Source of the DNA: Inia geoffrensis
Taxonomy: Eukaryota; Chordata; Mammalia; Artiodactyla; Iniidae
Assembly (NCBI GenBank): GCA_036417435.1
Contig: CM070904.1
Coordinates: 46,445,908 to 46,509,907 of the forward strand
DNA length: 64,000 nt
Direction: 5' to 3'
Shown here: positions 12,475 to 23,770 of the stretch, one piece after another
Layout: each line of letters begins with the position of its first letter
Position numbering within the stretch: position 1 is the stretch's first letter
Made by a program: the position numbers and the translations under genes
The notes under the pieces: generated by a model
Seen by the model: the letters and a program-made list of their open reading frames with translations, nothing else
What the model was told of the DNA's origin: nothing
Databases searched by the model: none

Positions 12475-12527
12475 GTTTGTGTGTGTGTATGTGCGTGTGC
12501 GCATGTGCACATGTATGTGTGTGTATG
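12475..12527. repeat. (TG)n tract with CpG-containing variants
   Basis: Alternating TG/CG/CA sequence including 'gtgcgtgtgcgcatgtgcac'. Such alternating purine-pyrimidine DNA can adopt left-handed form under supercoiling. It also gives a spurious cysteine/valine-rich frame on the plus strand (12390-12575). Confidence 0.8.
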
Positions 12528-13137
12528 AAGAGAGAAAGCTTAAAGTTGTCCAATTTAGAATTTGTAATAATTTAAAAATAAAATTTGATTAGCACACATA
12601 ACTAAATTTTCTGGGGAAGAAAGTTTCAAACAGGAAGTATTTCATTAATATTTGGTCCCATTTAGAAACATAAGAGCCCCTAAACATTTTAAACTACAGT
12701 TGTGAATTTAATACTTGATTTCATTTTTAAAACATTTACATTTAAATACCTTTAAATATTTACATTGTCGGAAAAAAATTTTTAAATTTTAAGTACTTAT
12801 ATAATTCTGTAAAATTTACTAAATTAAATTTCAAAATAGAATAAACCTGTGCCAACAGGCATTCTAATACTGTATATGAACTTACTGAGATTTTAAGTTA
12901 AGATCTCAAGTTGAAATTGATTTCACAATTGCATATTTTAAACTGGAGTCACAAGTCTGACCCATTCTAATATACTAAATTCTCCACAACATTTCAGATA
13001 TTTAAAATACCAAATGTGCACAATTTACTTAACAAAAATGGCTAAATAATAATATCATAGATGTGATTTTCTAAAACATTTTAATACTAACCTTAAACCT
13101 TCCCAAGTTTAAAAAAATGCTGCACATCATGAAACAA

Positions 13138-13449
13138 TTATGTCACCCAGTCCATTTTTGGTGGTAGCCTTCCCATGAAATTTTCGGAATTGCTTTCGCT
13201 TTCCTGGTTCTTAGAGACCAGAATATATTGACCAAAAAGCAATGGATCCTTATCTAGGATTCTGATGGATTTCCCATGTATATAAAGAGGATCCAACAGT
13301 CTTCCTAACTTAAAACGTGTAGACATTTGGACCATTTTCTTAGACTTAAGTCTCATCATTACCAAGTTTTCAAATGAAACAAGGTCTGTAATCCACACCA
13401 AGGAATTAAATTTGACTTTGCATTTCTTTCTATGGAAACGTGTCTCCAT
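13138..13449 (-). CDS. unrecognised 103-codon open frame
   Basis: I do not recognise this protein. The frame starts at an ATG directly after an in-frame TGA, so the true 5' limit may be a splice acceptor instead. One option is the CATAG just inside the frame (near 13432). The translation is unlike the SINE-derived frames: mixed composition, a basic hydrophobic first half (FNSLVWITDLVSFENLVMM), a middle of KLGRLLDPLYIHGKSIRIL, then a polar tail ending KMDWVT. No repeat covers it, and the AT-rich DNA after its stop (12550-13137) has no recognisable repeat, as a 3' UTR might. It could be a terminal exon, a retropseudogene or chance. No function is proposed. Confidence 0.3.
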   Translation of the reverse strand: METRFHRKKCKVKFNSLVWITDLVSFENLVMMRLKSKKMVQMSTRFKLGRLLDPLYIHGKSIRILDKDPLLFGQYILVSKNQESESNSENFMGRLPPKMDWVT

Positions 13450-13819
13450 TCAAGGTCTAAAGACCATGAGCTTGAAGGATTTCACATTATCTTAGTACTC
13501 TATAACCTTAGAAGATATGAAAATTATATCAAACTAATTCCATATGTCTCTCCTGGCTGGGTGTTATTATTCAACTGTAATTTCCAAGGTCATTCTGTGA
13601 ACGTTATCCTTTCCCCTAAGCTCTTCAACTTCTTGCTTCCCTTCTATGAGAACAATTTCATCAAACCTTATTTTCCTCACTACAAAATAAGAATAATAAT
13701 ACACAACTCACAAGTTTGTTGTGAACACTAAATTAGATAATATATGCAAAATTTCTTTGTAATAAAATTAGTGATGCTGTGAATTTTTTTTTTTTTTTTT
13801 TACCACAACTACTAATACC

Positions 13820-14090
13820 TCGTATTGAGTTTTCACTATAGGGCAGATCCCACAAGAGGGATTTAATATTATCTATTTAAACCTCTAAACAATGCTAGGT
13901 GATGACTAATAGTAATCTCCACTTCAGAACCAGGGCTTCAAGACCACAAGTTATTACTTAGTTATATAACATATTGCTAAATTATGCCCCTAGTTATGTT
14001 GTTAATGCTTGTGGAACTAGAATTTAAAGCCAGATATGATGGACTACAAGGGTGGTTTTTTTAACCTCTATTCTAAATACTCTAGGCAAC
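13820..14090 (-). repeat. MIR SINE, antisense, diverged
   Basis: After a T run (13782-13801) the plus strand shows reverse MIR order: 'tattgagttttcactatagg', 'atttaaacctctaaacaatg', 'tgtggaactagaatttaaag' and 'ttttaacctctattctaaat'. Matches are weak individually but correctly ordered. Confidence 0.55.
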
Positions 14091-14499
14091 CAAGAAAGAG
14101 GTGATCAGTGTAAAGTGTACGATCCAGATCTTGTTACATAGGTGGTCCACTATTTCTTTCACCATCCTTTTTTATCTCCACCAATGACCTTTCATTTCTG
14201 TTTTACTATTTCATCTTTGCAGAGTTTATATTACCAAGTATACAATAAGCTGTTCCAAGCACCGTTTGGAGTCCCTTGGTGAATGCCACATCACTCCTTA
14301 TATATGGAAGGTGCTACAAAAATAGCTGTTGAATGAATGGGGCAAAGCATTGAAAAAAAAAAAAGGAACACATTTGTTATTTAGTATAATACTCAGAAGA
14401 GATATTTTCTTGTGGGGGGAGAAGAAAATGAACCCTTTAGAAATGTATATTTTTTAGTTCTTCTATGCATTAGGCATTAGTTCTCTAATATACTAGAAA

Positions 14500-14690
14500 T
14501 CAAGTAACACATACTTTATTTCATTCAAGCTTTTCAATAACCTGCCAAGATTTGTTGCACTACCGCTATCTATTACTATTGTTGTGGAGACACTAAAGAA
14601 GTTAAGGAACTTGTCAAAGGATAAAGATCAAGTGTTAGGACCAGACTTTGGAGCCTAGTGGGTCTGATTTCAGTAATAAAAGGAAAGTGC
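14500..14690 (-). repeat. MIR SINE, antisense, diverged
   Basis: Reverse MIR order is visible: 'ttcaataacctgccaagatt', 'ttgttgtggagacactaaag', 'gttaaggaacttgtcaaagg' and 'agtgttaggaccagactttg'. A second antisense MIR lies about 400 bp upstream, so they may be two separate insertions. Confidence 0.55.
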
Positions 14691-14903
14691 CTTTCTTTTG
14701 ATCATAAAGTGAGTACTGAAAGCTGCTTATTGTTGAAATTATTTCCTATCAAAATGCTGAGCATTCTTAGTAGAACCTTTTAAACAAATGTCCTGTATTC
14801 TTCAACTAAATTGATTTAAAGGTAATACTCCTCATATTGGGCCAGTCATTTAAGAAAATGTAAACAAATGCCAAAATGATCTCCATGTCTTCCCACCCCA
14901 CTT

Positions 14904-15427
14904 CTTAAAATATTTTTATTGTAGTTGATTAACAATGTTGTGCCAATCTCTGCTGTACAGCAAAGTGACTTAGTTATACACATACAGACATTCATTTTTT
15001 AATATTCTTTGCCATGATGGTTTATCCCAGGAGATTGGATATAGCTCCCTGTGCTGTACAGTAGCACCTTGCTGTTTATCCATACTAAATGTAATAATTT
15101 GCATCTACTAACCCCAAACTTCCAGTCCATCCCTCTCCCTCCTTTCCTCCCCCTTGGCAACCACAAGTCTGTTCTGTGTCTGTGAGTCTGTTTCTGTTTT
15201 GTAGATAAGTTCATTTGTGCCATATTTTAGATTCCACATATAAGTGATATCATATGATATTTGTCTTTCTCTGTCTGACTTACTTCACTTAGTATGATAA
15301 TCTCTGGTTGCATCCATGTTATCGAAAATGGTATTATTTCATTATTTTTTGTGGTTGATTAGTATTTCATCGTGTATATATACCACATCTTCTTTATCCA
15401 TTCCTCTGTCAATGGACATTTAGGTTT
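14904..15427 (-). mobile_element. artiodactyl-type L1 3' end, 5'-truncated
   Basis: On the minus strand this is the end of ORF2 and the 3' UTR of a cetartiodactyl L1. On the plus strand it reads 'gctgtacagcaaagtgactt', 'atatagctccctgtgctgta', 'ttggcaaccacaagtctgtt', 'gattccacatataagtgata' and 'caatggacatttaggtttcc'. It is flanked by an 11-bp target-site duplication, CCACCCCACTT, at 14893-14903 and 15428-15438. That shows a complete, 5'-truncated target-primed insertion of about 520 bp. Confidence 0.9.
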
Positions 15428-15438
15428 CCACCCCACTT

Positions 15439-15810
15439 TTTTATACACCCCTTACCCTCCAAACACCTAAGAGCTTTTTATCACCCAGTGTATTCTCACA
15501 ACTTTCCTGTGCTACCTCTCCTATCCTTACACAAGTCTACAGTGAAACTCTGACATCTCGTTCTCAACATGGTTGAAATTAAGTTTACTGTCTTTCCAAC
15601 TGCCCCAAATAAACCTTGTCTCTGCACTTTCTCTTTTGTCCTCTATGTCATATAATAGCATTACCAGCTACTCATTTGACTGTTCCTCAAGCCACAAGTT
15701 CCCACATCTAATCAATCACCAAATTTTACTGATACTATCTCCTACTACCTCTAGAATTCTTTTTTCATTTTATTCCACTTCCATTGTCAGAATCATAGTT
15801 TAGTAGATAT
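15439..15810 (+). mobile_element. L2 LINE fragment
   Basis: Motifs of the L2 (CR1 clade) ORF2 distal region occur in order: 'aacatggttgaaattaagtt', 'tcatataatagcattaccag', 'cccacatctaatcaatcacc' and 'actgatactatctcctacta'. No full frame survives. The same L2 probably resumes at 16278 after the antisense SINE. Confidence 0.55.
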
Positions 15811-16027
15811 CTTTTTTTTTTTTTTTGCCTTGGATTCATGAAAACGAACCTCTTATATATTCCCCCGTCTTAAGGCATATCCTACCTTTTGAGTTCTCTA
15901 CGCTATAGACAAAAATATGACAGGAAAATAAGTTCTATTTAGATCACTTTTTAAAACGTCACTATTTCCAGGTATTTGAGGGCAGAATACATATCTGGTT
16001 CTGAAACCCTTTCAGGCCTCATATTTC

Positions 16028-16264
16028 TTTCATTTTTTCTTTTTTTTTTTTTTTTGTGGTACGCGGGCCTCTCACTGTTGTGGCCTCTCCCGTTGCGGAG
16101 CACAGGCTCCGGACGCACAGGCTCCAGACGCGCAGGCTCAGCGGCCATGGCTCACGGGCCCAGCCACTCCGCGGCATGTGGGATCTTCCCGGACCGGGAC
16201 ATGAACCTGTGTACCCTGCATCGGCAGGCGGACTCTCAACCACTGCACCACCAGGGAAGCCCAT
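16028..16264 (-). repeat. CHR-type SINE, short form, with TSD
   Basis: A T run at 16039-16055 is followed by the complement of the short CHR body and ends at the complement of its head (accagggaagccc). Perfect 13-bp target-site duplications GGCCTCATATTTC flank it at 16015-16027 and 16265-16277. It carries the GC-rich middle ('gcggccatggctcacggg') typical of abundant cetacean copies. Open frames of 65-137 codons across it on both strands are artefacts of the repeat. Confidence 0.95.
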
Positions 16265-16277
16265 GGCCTCATATTTC

Positions 16278-16665
16278 ATCATTCATTTGTTCCTCCAAAC
16301 TGCTCTTCCAGAATCAACTGTGCTTTCTCTTGATTTGTGCTATCTGCCATTCTCTGCTTAGAAGACATTCCTTACGCCTTGTCCCCTGATTACATTCTAC
16401 TCTTCCTTCAAGTCTCGGCTGAGTCTTACTTAACTTGCTAGTGAAATTGTTGCTGATGGGTAACATCCTTACATCCCATAGCAGGGAAACATGAGCAATC
16501 TAAATATTCTCATAGCAAAATTAAGTTCTTCTTTATTTGTGTTTCCATTGCAGTTTTGTACTTCCCTGTTTTCATCCCTATCTATTGTATTGGTCCTCAT
16601 CTACTAAGTATTGGACAGGGACCTGGAACATAGTAGGCATTCACAGAACCCTTGTTCACTTGAAA
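16278..16665 (+). mobile_element. L2 LINE 3' end
   Basis: Consensus L2 3'-end motifs follow: 'ctcttccttcaagtctcggc', 'tcatccctatctattgtatt' and the terminal 'acctggaacatagtaggcat' followed by 'tcacagaacccttgttcact'. It is diverged, with no open frame, and continues the fragment upstream of the SINE. Confidence 0.6.
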
Positions 16666-19464
16666 TATTAGATATACTCATAATATTTATTATTAATTTA
16701 ATGTAGGAAACTTCATATAACTGAGACACAAATTTTTAATGGGTTCTTCCTATATTAGAAATTATATATGTAAAGCAAAAATAAGAAAATAAATCATGTT
16801 AACTAAAAGTAGAATGTTGTACTTACATAAGATGAATGTGGAAACGTTTTTAATAAAAGTGTGCTAAATTAATGGAAGAATATTTAATAAAACATATTTA
16901 TAACATTCTTATATGACATAATGCTATACATTTTAGTTTTCTTCTATTTTGAGTTCTTTTTAGAACACAGCTGAACATTCTATTGGATGACTCTTTGGGT
17001 CAATTTTATTAATTTAATTAATTAAGTGGTACTGAAATTTAGATTAAAGAGGAAATATTAAAGTTAACGATAACAGAGACAGAGTTATAAAACAATGAAG
17101 TTTGTACAAATGAGGGAACATAAAATGCTCAGTCAGATTAAAAAAATAAAAAGTTCAATTTTTTGATATTGTGGCATGTGTCTTTCACTGAATTTAACAT
17201 CTTTTCTAAGAAAACAAAAGTCACGTAAGTTCACTGAATTTGTATTGACGGTTGGGATACATTTGATAAAAAACATAAATATTCTGCAAGACTTCTGGTG
17301 GGTAACATAGGTTTAGGTACTGTTTTGACCAGTTAAGTAATAAGAGGGGTTTTGTTTTTTTGGGTTTTTTGCTTTTGTTTTGTTTTGTTTTCATCATGCA
17401 CCAAATTTTCACTCAATACTGGTGACAAATTTTATTTACATGCCCCACAATCTGCACAAATGACTCAGTTATAGATCAGTAATTCATGTTTTTTTATTCT
17501 TCAATTTTATTACCTAAACTTATTCTTCTACGCATCGTTTTATGTTTCTAGTTAAATATAAGTGAAAATTGATTGGAGTATTTCTCAATGGAATTTTATC
17601 TTTATTTCATCATAATTGCTTCATATTTGAATAATGACAGATGAACTGCCTCATTCAATTGCAGCTTTCAGTCTTTGAAGTCACAATAACAGCATAGGAT
17701 TTAAATCCTCAAGCCATTATTATATCAGAAAAGACATTGTTGAAAATGAAAACTTATGATGCTATAATTTGATGGGGAAAAAGACTCTAATAGTTAAACC
17801 ATATTATTTCCTGGACAATTTCTAACCTAAGACATTATGACACAAGAGTGAACTGGACAGTTACACAGTGGTACCTTCCTAAATTACTTCTAGAGCAATA
17901 TTTTATAATTATTGAGCAAAAATTCACATAATAAGTAAATGGCACTAAAATTATTTTGCTTTAGGATGAAACATTATCTCAGTGGCATTTATAATTCTAT
18001 TCAGCAACAATTCAGTATTTCACCAATAGAGAGCTCATCAGATCTTTTTCTTTTTTTCTCTGACATTTACATTAAGAGCTGAGTACTTGTTAATACTCCA
18101 AGGTATGCATTTCAAAGTTCTCTTTAGCTTTGTATTCAGTTTTAAGTAATGAATCAAATACTATGCAAAGGCTAAAAGTAAAAAAAAAAAAAAAAAAAGA
18201 TCCTGCATTTAAAATTTTATTAAATATGGCTAATATGTTTTGCAGTGGCTGATTTATACATGCAACACTTTCATTTTTGGACTAAGACACTGTATTTCTA
18301 CCAATGCGGCATCAAAAGATTTTCAGGACCTCATTAAGCAAAGTAAATAGAATAAATAAAACCTATGTAACACATACTTAACATAATTCAGAGTACATAA
18401 AATTACACACGTAAGAGGGAATATTTGTAAATGATTACAGTGAATAACATGAACATGAAAATGGCTCCCATCTGAAATTACAGAAACACCCCTTTTTACT
18501 GAGGATTTTCTTCAGCCATTTATCAAAGCAAGTTGATACTCCTAGTAAGTCAATACCTTTCTCTAAGAATGAAATTACATAGAATAAAATTAACTATGTG
18601 TTATAAAAATTATACTTTATAGTAACACTAAATTTTGTGAAGTTACAAAACCCAGTAAATATCAGCTTCTTGTCCAACAGGAAGAACATCATTAGATATT
18701 TCTTCTATAAAAGATCATAGAATACTATGAATGAAGCACCTCAGAGTCAGGCAAAACCCTGCTATTTCTCTAACTGCATAGATGTTTTCCGTGCTAGTAG
18801 AATCTGTTTAAATTCTAAAACTCTGCTTGTTTACATTTTAATACTGTTTAACTACTGGGATGTCCTATGTCATTTGAGCTCTAGAGGAAAAGTGAGATTG
18901 AATGTTCTGTCTATGCACCCAAATTCTCTTTATGTTGCAGACAATTAAATAGATCACCAAGGACTTTTGGATCTTGAGGATGAGTCTACAATTTAAGAAA
19001 AATATTTTATAGCATACCATGACAAAACCTATATGCATAAAAACTTCACTGACTACTAGTTATTTTCAGAAAATACTTTTACAGTTCATTTCATCCTTTC
19101 CCTTCCTGTCCCTCTTCAACAGTTTTAGATTCTTGCCTGCCTTGAGGAGAGCTTACTTTGGTACATTATCTTTGAATTGAGTTTGATCTAACTTCTTCAA
19201 ATTGATCAATTAATTCTAATCACCTATCTGGATTTACTGTGATTTAAATCTCCATGTGCCAACTTATCTGAGTTTCTTTCTTTAAAAAAGATCAGGCATT
19301 TAGGGGTAAATGTTGGCAGCAAATGTTGGGGTCTAGAGATGGCAAGAGGGAAGATGAAGAATTGTATGGAAACATACGAAAGCTCATTTGCCTCTCTGTG
19401 CCTTAATGCACACGAGAATCTGGTTTCACAGATCTAGGAAAATGTTACAAAGGAAACTATTCCC
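16666..19464. other. unassigned AT-rich block
   Basis: About 2.8 kb without a repeat I can name. It contains an A run at 18180-18198 and a pyrimidine-purine low-complexity patch near 17346-17390. No frame exceeds about 75 codons and none resembles a known domain. Confidence 0.5.
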
Positions 19465-19738
19465 GGGACTTCCCTGGTGGCGCAGTGGTTAAGAATCTGC
19501 CTGCCAATGCAGGGGACACGGGTTCGAGCCATGGTCTGAGAAGATCCCACATGTCGCAGAGCAACTAAGCCCGTGTGCCACAACTACTGAGCCTGCGTGT
19601 CACATCTAATGAATCCTGCGTGCCTAGAGCCCGTGCTCTGCAAAAAGAGAAGCCCCCTCTCTCTGTGACTGGAGGAAGCCTGCGTGCAGCAACAAAGGCC
19701 CAAAGCAGCCATAAATACATTTATTAAAAAAAAAAAAA
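19465..19738 (+). repeat. CHR-type SINE, long form
   Basis: It starts gggacttccctggtggcgca, carries an intact B box GGTTCGAGCC at 19521-19530 and the long-form body, and ends in an A13 tail (19726-19738). A second SINE begins two bases after this tail. Confidence 0.95.
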
Positions 19739-19741
19739 CCA

Positions 19742-19970
19742 GGGCTTCCCTGGTGGCGCAGTGGTTGAGAGTCCGCCTGCCGATGCAGGGGACATGGGTT
19801 CGTGCTCCGGTCCGGGAAGATCCCACATGCCGCGGAGCGGCTGGGCCCGTGAGCCATGGCTGCTGAGCCTGCGCTTCCGGAGCCGCTGAGCCTGCGCTCC
19901 GCAATGGGAGAGGCCACAACAGTGAGAGGCCCGCGTATAGCAAAAAAAAAAAGAAAAACAAAAAACAAAA
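19742..19970 (+). repeat. CHR-type SINE, short form, in tandem
   Basis: It starts gggcttccctggtggcgcag and has a B-box region with one change (ggttcgtgct from 19798), the GC-rich short-form body and an A-rich tail (19941-19970). It lies in the same orientation immediately after the A tail of the long SINE. A duplicated 'gcgcttccggagccgctgag' / 'cctgcgctccg' piece in its middle is slightly different from other copies. Confidence 0.95.
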
Positions 19971-22479
19971 GAACACATTCACAACTTACTTTCTGAACCC
20001 AACTCAGATTCTGGACACTTTATCTCGTGTCTTTCAACTCTGGTGCATATGCTTTTATGTTTCTAAAACCCTTCATTGAAAAACCTCTTTGACCACAGTG
20101 CTCCAGAACTAAAATAATACTCCTTTTCCCCACTCCCTCCTAGATCTGCCCCTAACAATTGCAGAAACCAGGGCAGGATGACAAATAGCAACTAAATATT
20201 TCAAAGTTGCAAAATATATCGTTAATAAGCTGTGAAATAAAACCAAGTTCTATCTTTCTACCTTGACATATATTCCCTTATAATGTCCTGGAAAACCAGA
20301 TTCGAAGTTAGAATTCTTGTGCTCCTTAGCGTTCCCCCTGAAATGAGGGTGCAAGGAAGCCAACCCCCTGCCCTTAGTCATCAGTTTGAGCCCTATTCTC
20401 CCTTTCCACCCTGGGCTCCAGTCTGAAGCTGAAGGAACTTTACTCCCATGCATGTGTGGCTTCATCTAAACCCTCCCCCAAAACAGCTCTTCCTTAGCCA
20501 AGCCTGAGGGTTAGTGGTGCACACAACTGGCCGTGTGGCCTATTCCTGGATAAATGGAAGCAGGGAAAAGGCTTTCATAAGGTCTGGAAGCAGGCTCAGA
20601 GCTCTTTGGGCAGGAAATTCCCCAATTTTTGATATCTGTAGATATCTAGGGGTCCAGAGACACTGATTGAAACTGGGTACATGCCTCTGGTCCTATGGAT
20701 TTCCTCACTCGTGGGGAGGAACTGCTGGAAGAGAACCAGAGTAGGGGCCTCTGAAATGTGGATCTCATCTCAAGGCAGGGGCTCTCTCATCTCAGTCACA
20801 TGTTAGAGAAGAAGCAAACTAAGGTCATTCATATTATTATGAGAATGGTCAATGATACTAATCTTTAAGTAAGGCTGAAATGGCCCCCTAATTCTGAAAC
20901 CAATGAGGTCACCAACTTTGAATTTTAAAGATCCATTTGCAATGTGGTTGTTTGAAACTTGGAGTTCTGTTGTCAGATGGGTCAGCCAAAGCCTACTTAG
21001 ATTACAATATAGTTAAATGTTATTGAAAAAAAATGAGAGATAACATTATATCTTGCAACACTGGTCAATTAAGTTACATAGAAAAACATAAAACAAAGGA
21101 AAATAAACCCCGAAGTCTTTGTTTCCTATAATTCTTCATACAATTTGAAATCTCTCAGTAGTAACTTTTTATCATATCTGTAATTGCCAATATCCTGGGA
21201 CCATTTATATCAGAGTCTCCTAAACTCAACTAACATTGAGATTCAAGGAGAGAACTTAAAGAGCAGAGTGTTGGCCTTATATTGTTCTGTCAGTGTGAAC
21301 CTGGAGCACTGCCCTTGGTTATGGCTGGCATCCAGCCAGTACGGATGTAAGGCTATATCTGATATTTATGGGCAATAGTCATCTAGTCAGTGTCTATGCC
21401 TTACTGCTGTTTAAATATTTTATATATTATCCTTGTTTTTTGGATCTGTTTCTTGCCTTTGGGGAAAATTAAGTAAATAAATTACCTGAAATGTAATCTC
21501 CAACAAGCTGTATGCCAGAAATTAAGAAATGCATTTTAAACACAGTAAAACCTTGCAATAAATCAGAATCAGATATAATAAGAATGCTATTGGCCCTCCA
21601 TTATTCAACGTTTCATTAGAAAGAGCTTTTTTTCATCTTTAGAGGAGAGTAGGCAGAGAGCACACAGAGGCAGCCCTGACTCAGGAGACAAGGTGTATTC
21701 TACATTTCCAGTAATTTTTCTGCCCAAATCTTACCAGATTTGTCTGACTGAATTAAAGCAGCCTCCAACTAACTATAGAACCATGTGACTGTGAGATTTC
21801 TGAATTTACTGTCTCCATACAAAAGTCCCAGGAAGCCACAAAACTCAGAATGGTCCTCAGTTATATTTAAAGTAAACAGGTGCCACAAGGTGGCACCAAA
21901 CCATGGATGAAACCAATACCAATCAGCTGGCTGGATGATAGGCTAGCCCCTGTCATTTAATTAACCTCATAACAATACAATCCTAGGTTTTACATGATTT
22001 ATTATTCCTTGGATTTTTTTTTTATTATTGTTTGGATCCCATTTATCTTGACTTAAAGGGATTTTACTCTACAGGTAAATAAAACAAAGAGAGGAGATAG
22101 AGACATCAGTCAACCTGTAAAGACAAACAGGAAAGTTTTCCATAATAAGAGTTGGGAGAGACATAGGAGCTTTGAGTTTGGATAGCAGAATGTCTACCAA
22201 CTGTGAAGGATGCCTATATGCAATTCTACAAACTGGAGAAGGACTCAGTTACATCTTCCCACATTGGCAGCATTTTCTTACCGTGTGACATTGTCCTGTA
22301 TCAGCCAGTATCCCAAGAAGTATTTCCCTGAATTAAGTGGCATAATAAAAGTAGCTACAATCTATTCACCAGAATGTTTGTTAGTACAGTTTGTATAACA
22401 AACCTTTGATGGCTCCCCTCTTATTTAAGAATACAGGATGAGCAAACTGGACCCTGGCCTTCCTTTGATTCCTTGATAA
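19971..22479. other. unassigned block
   Basis: No gene or nameable repeat, apart from the possible CTCF site listed separately. The part 20280-20790 is GC-richer than average and has a 71-codon minus-strand frame of no recognisable family. The part 20990-22440 is AT-rich. Confidence 0.45.
21879..21897. promoter_or_regulatory. possible CTCF core site in a hairpin
   Basis: CCACAAGGTGGCA at 21883-21895 matches the CTCF core CCASYAGRKGGCR except at one position (A for Y). It lies in a perfect 8-bp inverted repeat, GGTGCCAC-AAG-GTGGCACC, so the site also reads nearly the same on the other strand. CTCF is an architectural zinc-finger protein; binding here is an inference from motif only. Confidence 0.35.
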
Positions 22480-22492
22480 GTGTGTGTGTCTG

Positions 22493-22547
<55 letters not shown>
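22480..22547. repeat. (TG)5 followed by (CA)n microsatellite
   Basis: A short TG tract (22480-22489) is followed within six bases by an uninterrupted CA tract (about 22496-22546). The two tracts are complementary, so part of the array can fold back. It is likely polymorphic in length. Confidence 0.95.
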
Positions 22548-22550
<3 letters not shown>

Positions 22551-22856
22551 AGCTAGACCCACAGAACTATTTTTCATTAATTTTGTGGTAGATACTTAAT
22601 TGTTTATAGCTGAAGATAGAGTATCTTGTTAGATTTTGTATCTTGCTAAATTTTGTGACCTGTATAGTAAAAAAATAAAAGCAATCATATTAATCGTTTA
22701 AAACACACATTAGCTAAACTCTGATTTTAAAGACTAGAAACAATTATTTATACAATGACCATTTTCCCTTTCTTCCTAATAAACAGAACACTAATTTTCT
22801 TTTAGGCTATCATGTATCCAGCTAAAAGATTACATTTATAAACTTTTTTTTTTTTC

Positions 22857-23155
22857 CAGCCAGTAGTGGCCAAAAAGCTATAAGCAAAATTGTCGGTGGA
22901 ACATTCAGGAGAGTGCTTTACTGCTCATGGAACTCAGACATGAAGGCAGGAGCTAATAAGACAGCCATCTTAAGACTACAAGGGCAAAGCTAAAAGTGTC
23001 ACAGTCTAGACCTTGACCATCCGAAGCCACTGAATCAGGGCTAGCAACTGCCTACTTCTACATTTCTCATTATGTGAGAAATTAACTGTCCTGTGTCCAA
23101 GCCACTGCCATTTTTTTTTTAATATGTAACTGAATCTAATCCCAACTGATATAGC
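22857..23155 (+). repeat. old mammalian interspersed repeat, family not named
   Basis: The motif order 'aagccactgaatcagggcta', 'aactgcctacttctacattt', 'tccaagccactgccattttt' and 'aatctaatcccaactgatat' matches a widespread mammalian medium-copy repeat whose consensus ends in a similar phrase. I cannot recall the family name with certainty. An insertion or slippage T10 occurs at about 23111-23120. Confidence 0.5.
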
Positions 23156-23339
23156 GGGTAAATAGCAATCATCTTCTACCTGTCTTGAACATACAGGTAC
23201 TCTAAAACTCAACCCATACTCAATAATAATAAAAATAAATGTTTATTGAAATGTATCAAACTAACATTCTGCATAGCTTTTACTATTTATAAACTGAGTT
23301 CACAAGCACTATCTTATTTGACCATTGCAAAACTTCAAG

Positions 23340-23770
23340 TAATTCAGTCATTATTTATTAGGCATTCACCATATGCCAGGCACTGAACCAGGTGCTGGAG
23401 ATACATATTGTAAGCAACACAAAACCTTATTTGAACAAATAGAGCTCATATTCTTGAAGAAGGTAAAATGAATAAATAGGAAAAAAATTTAAATTCAGTA
23501 CAATAAGAAAGAAATAGGGGGCCGAGATAAAAATATGGAACAGAATGGGGTGCTTCATAAATAGGTCAACAGAGAGATGGCATTTTAAGCTGACATCTGT
23601 AGAAACTGGCTATGGGAACAACGGGAGGTGGGCATGAGGAGTGGGTGCAGAGCCTCTGAGGCAGAACAGACGGATGGAATGAAGGTCATCAAAAAGAAAG
23701 AACCTGGCACATTCAAGGAACTGGAAGATTAGTGGGGATAAAGTAATGCACAAAAGAGAAATGCTTAACA
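23340..23770 (-). mobile_element. L2 LINE 3' end, antisense
   Basis: The plus strand shows the reverse complement of the L2 terminus: 'attatttattaggcattcac', 'catatgccaggcactgaacc' and 'aggtgctggagatacatatt'. It continues with 'gcttcataaataggtcaaca', 'gcagagcctctgaggcagaa' and 'aacctggcacattcaagg'. All are in the expected reverse order. Confidence 0.7.

Noticed and set aside
15976..16389. 137-codon plus-strand frame and overlapping minus-strand frames
   Set aside because: They lie on a CHR SINE with target-site duplications; GC-rich SINE bodies are open in several frames at once.
22496..22546. Regularly repeated array, possible CRISPR-like structure
   Set aside because: It is a plain (CA)n microsatellite with no spacers.
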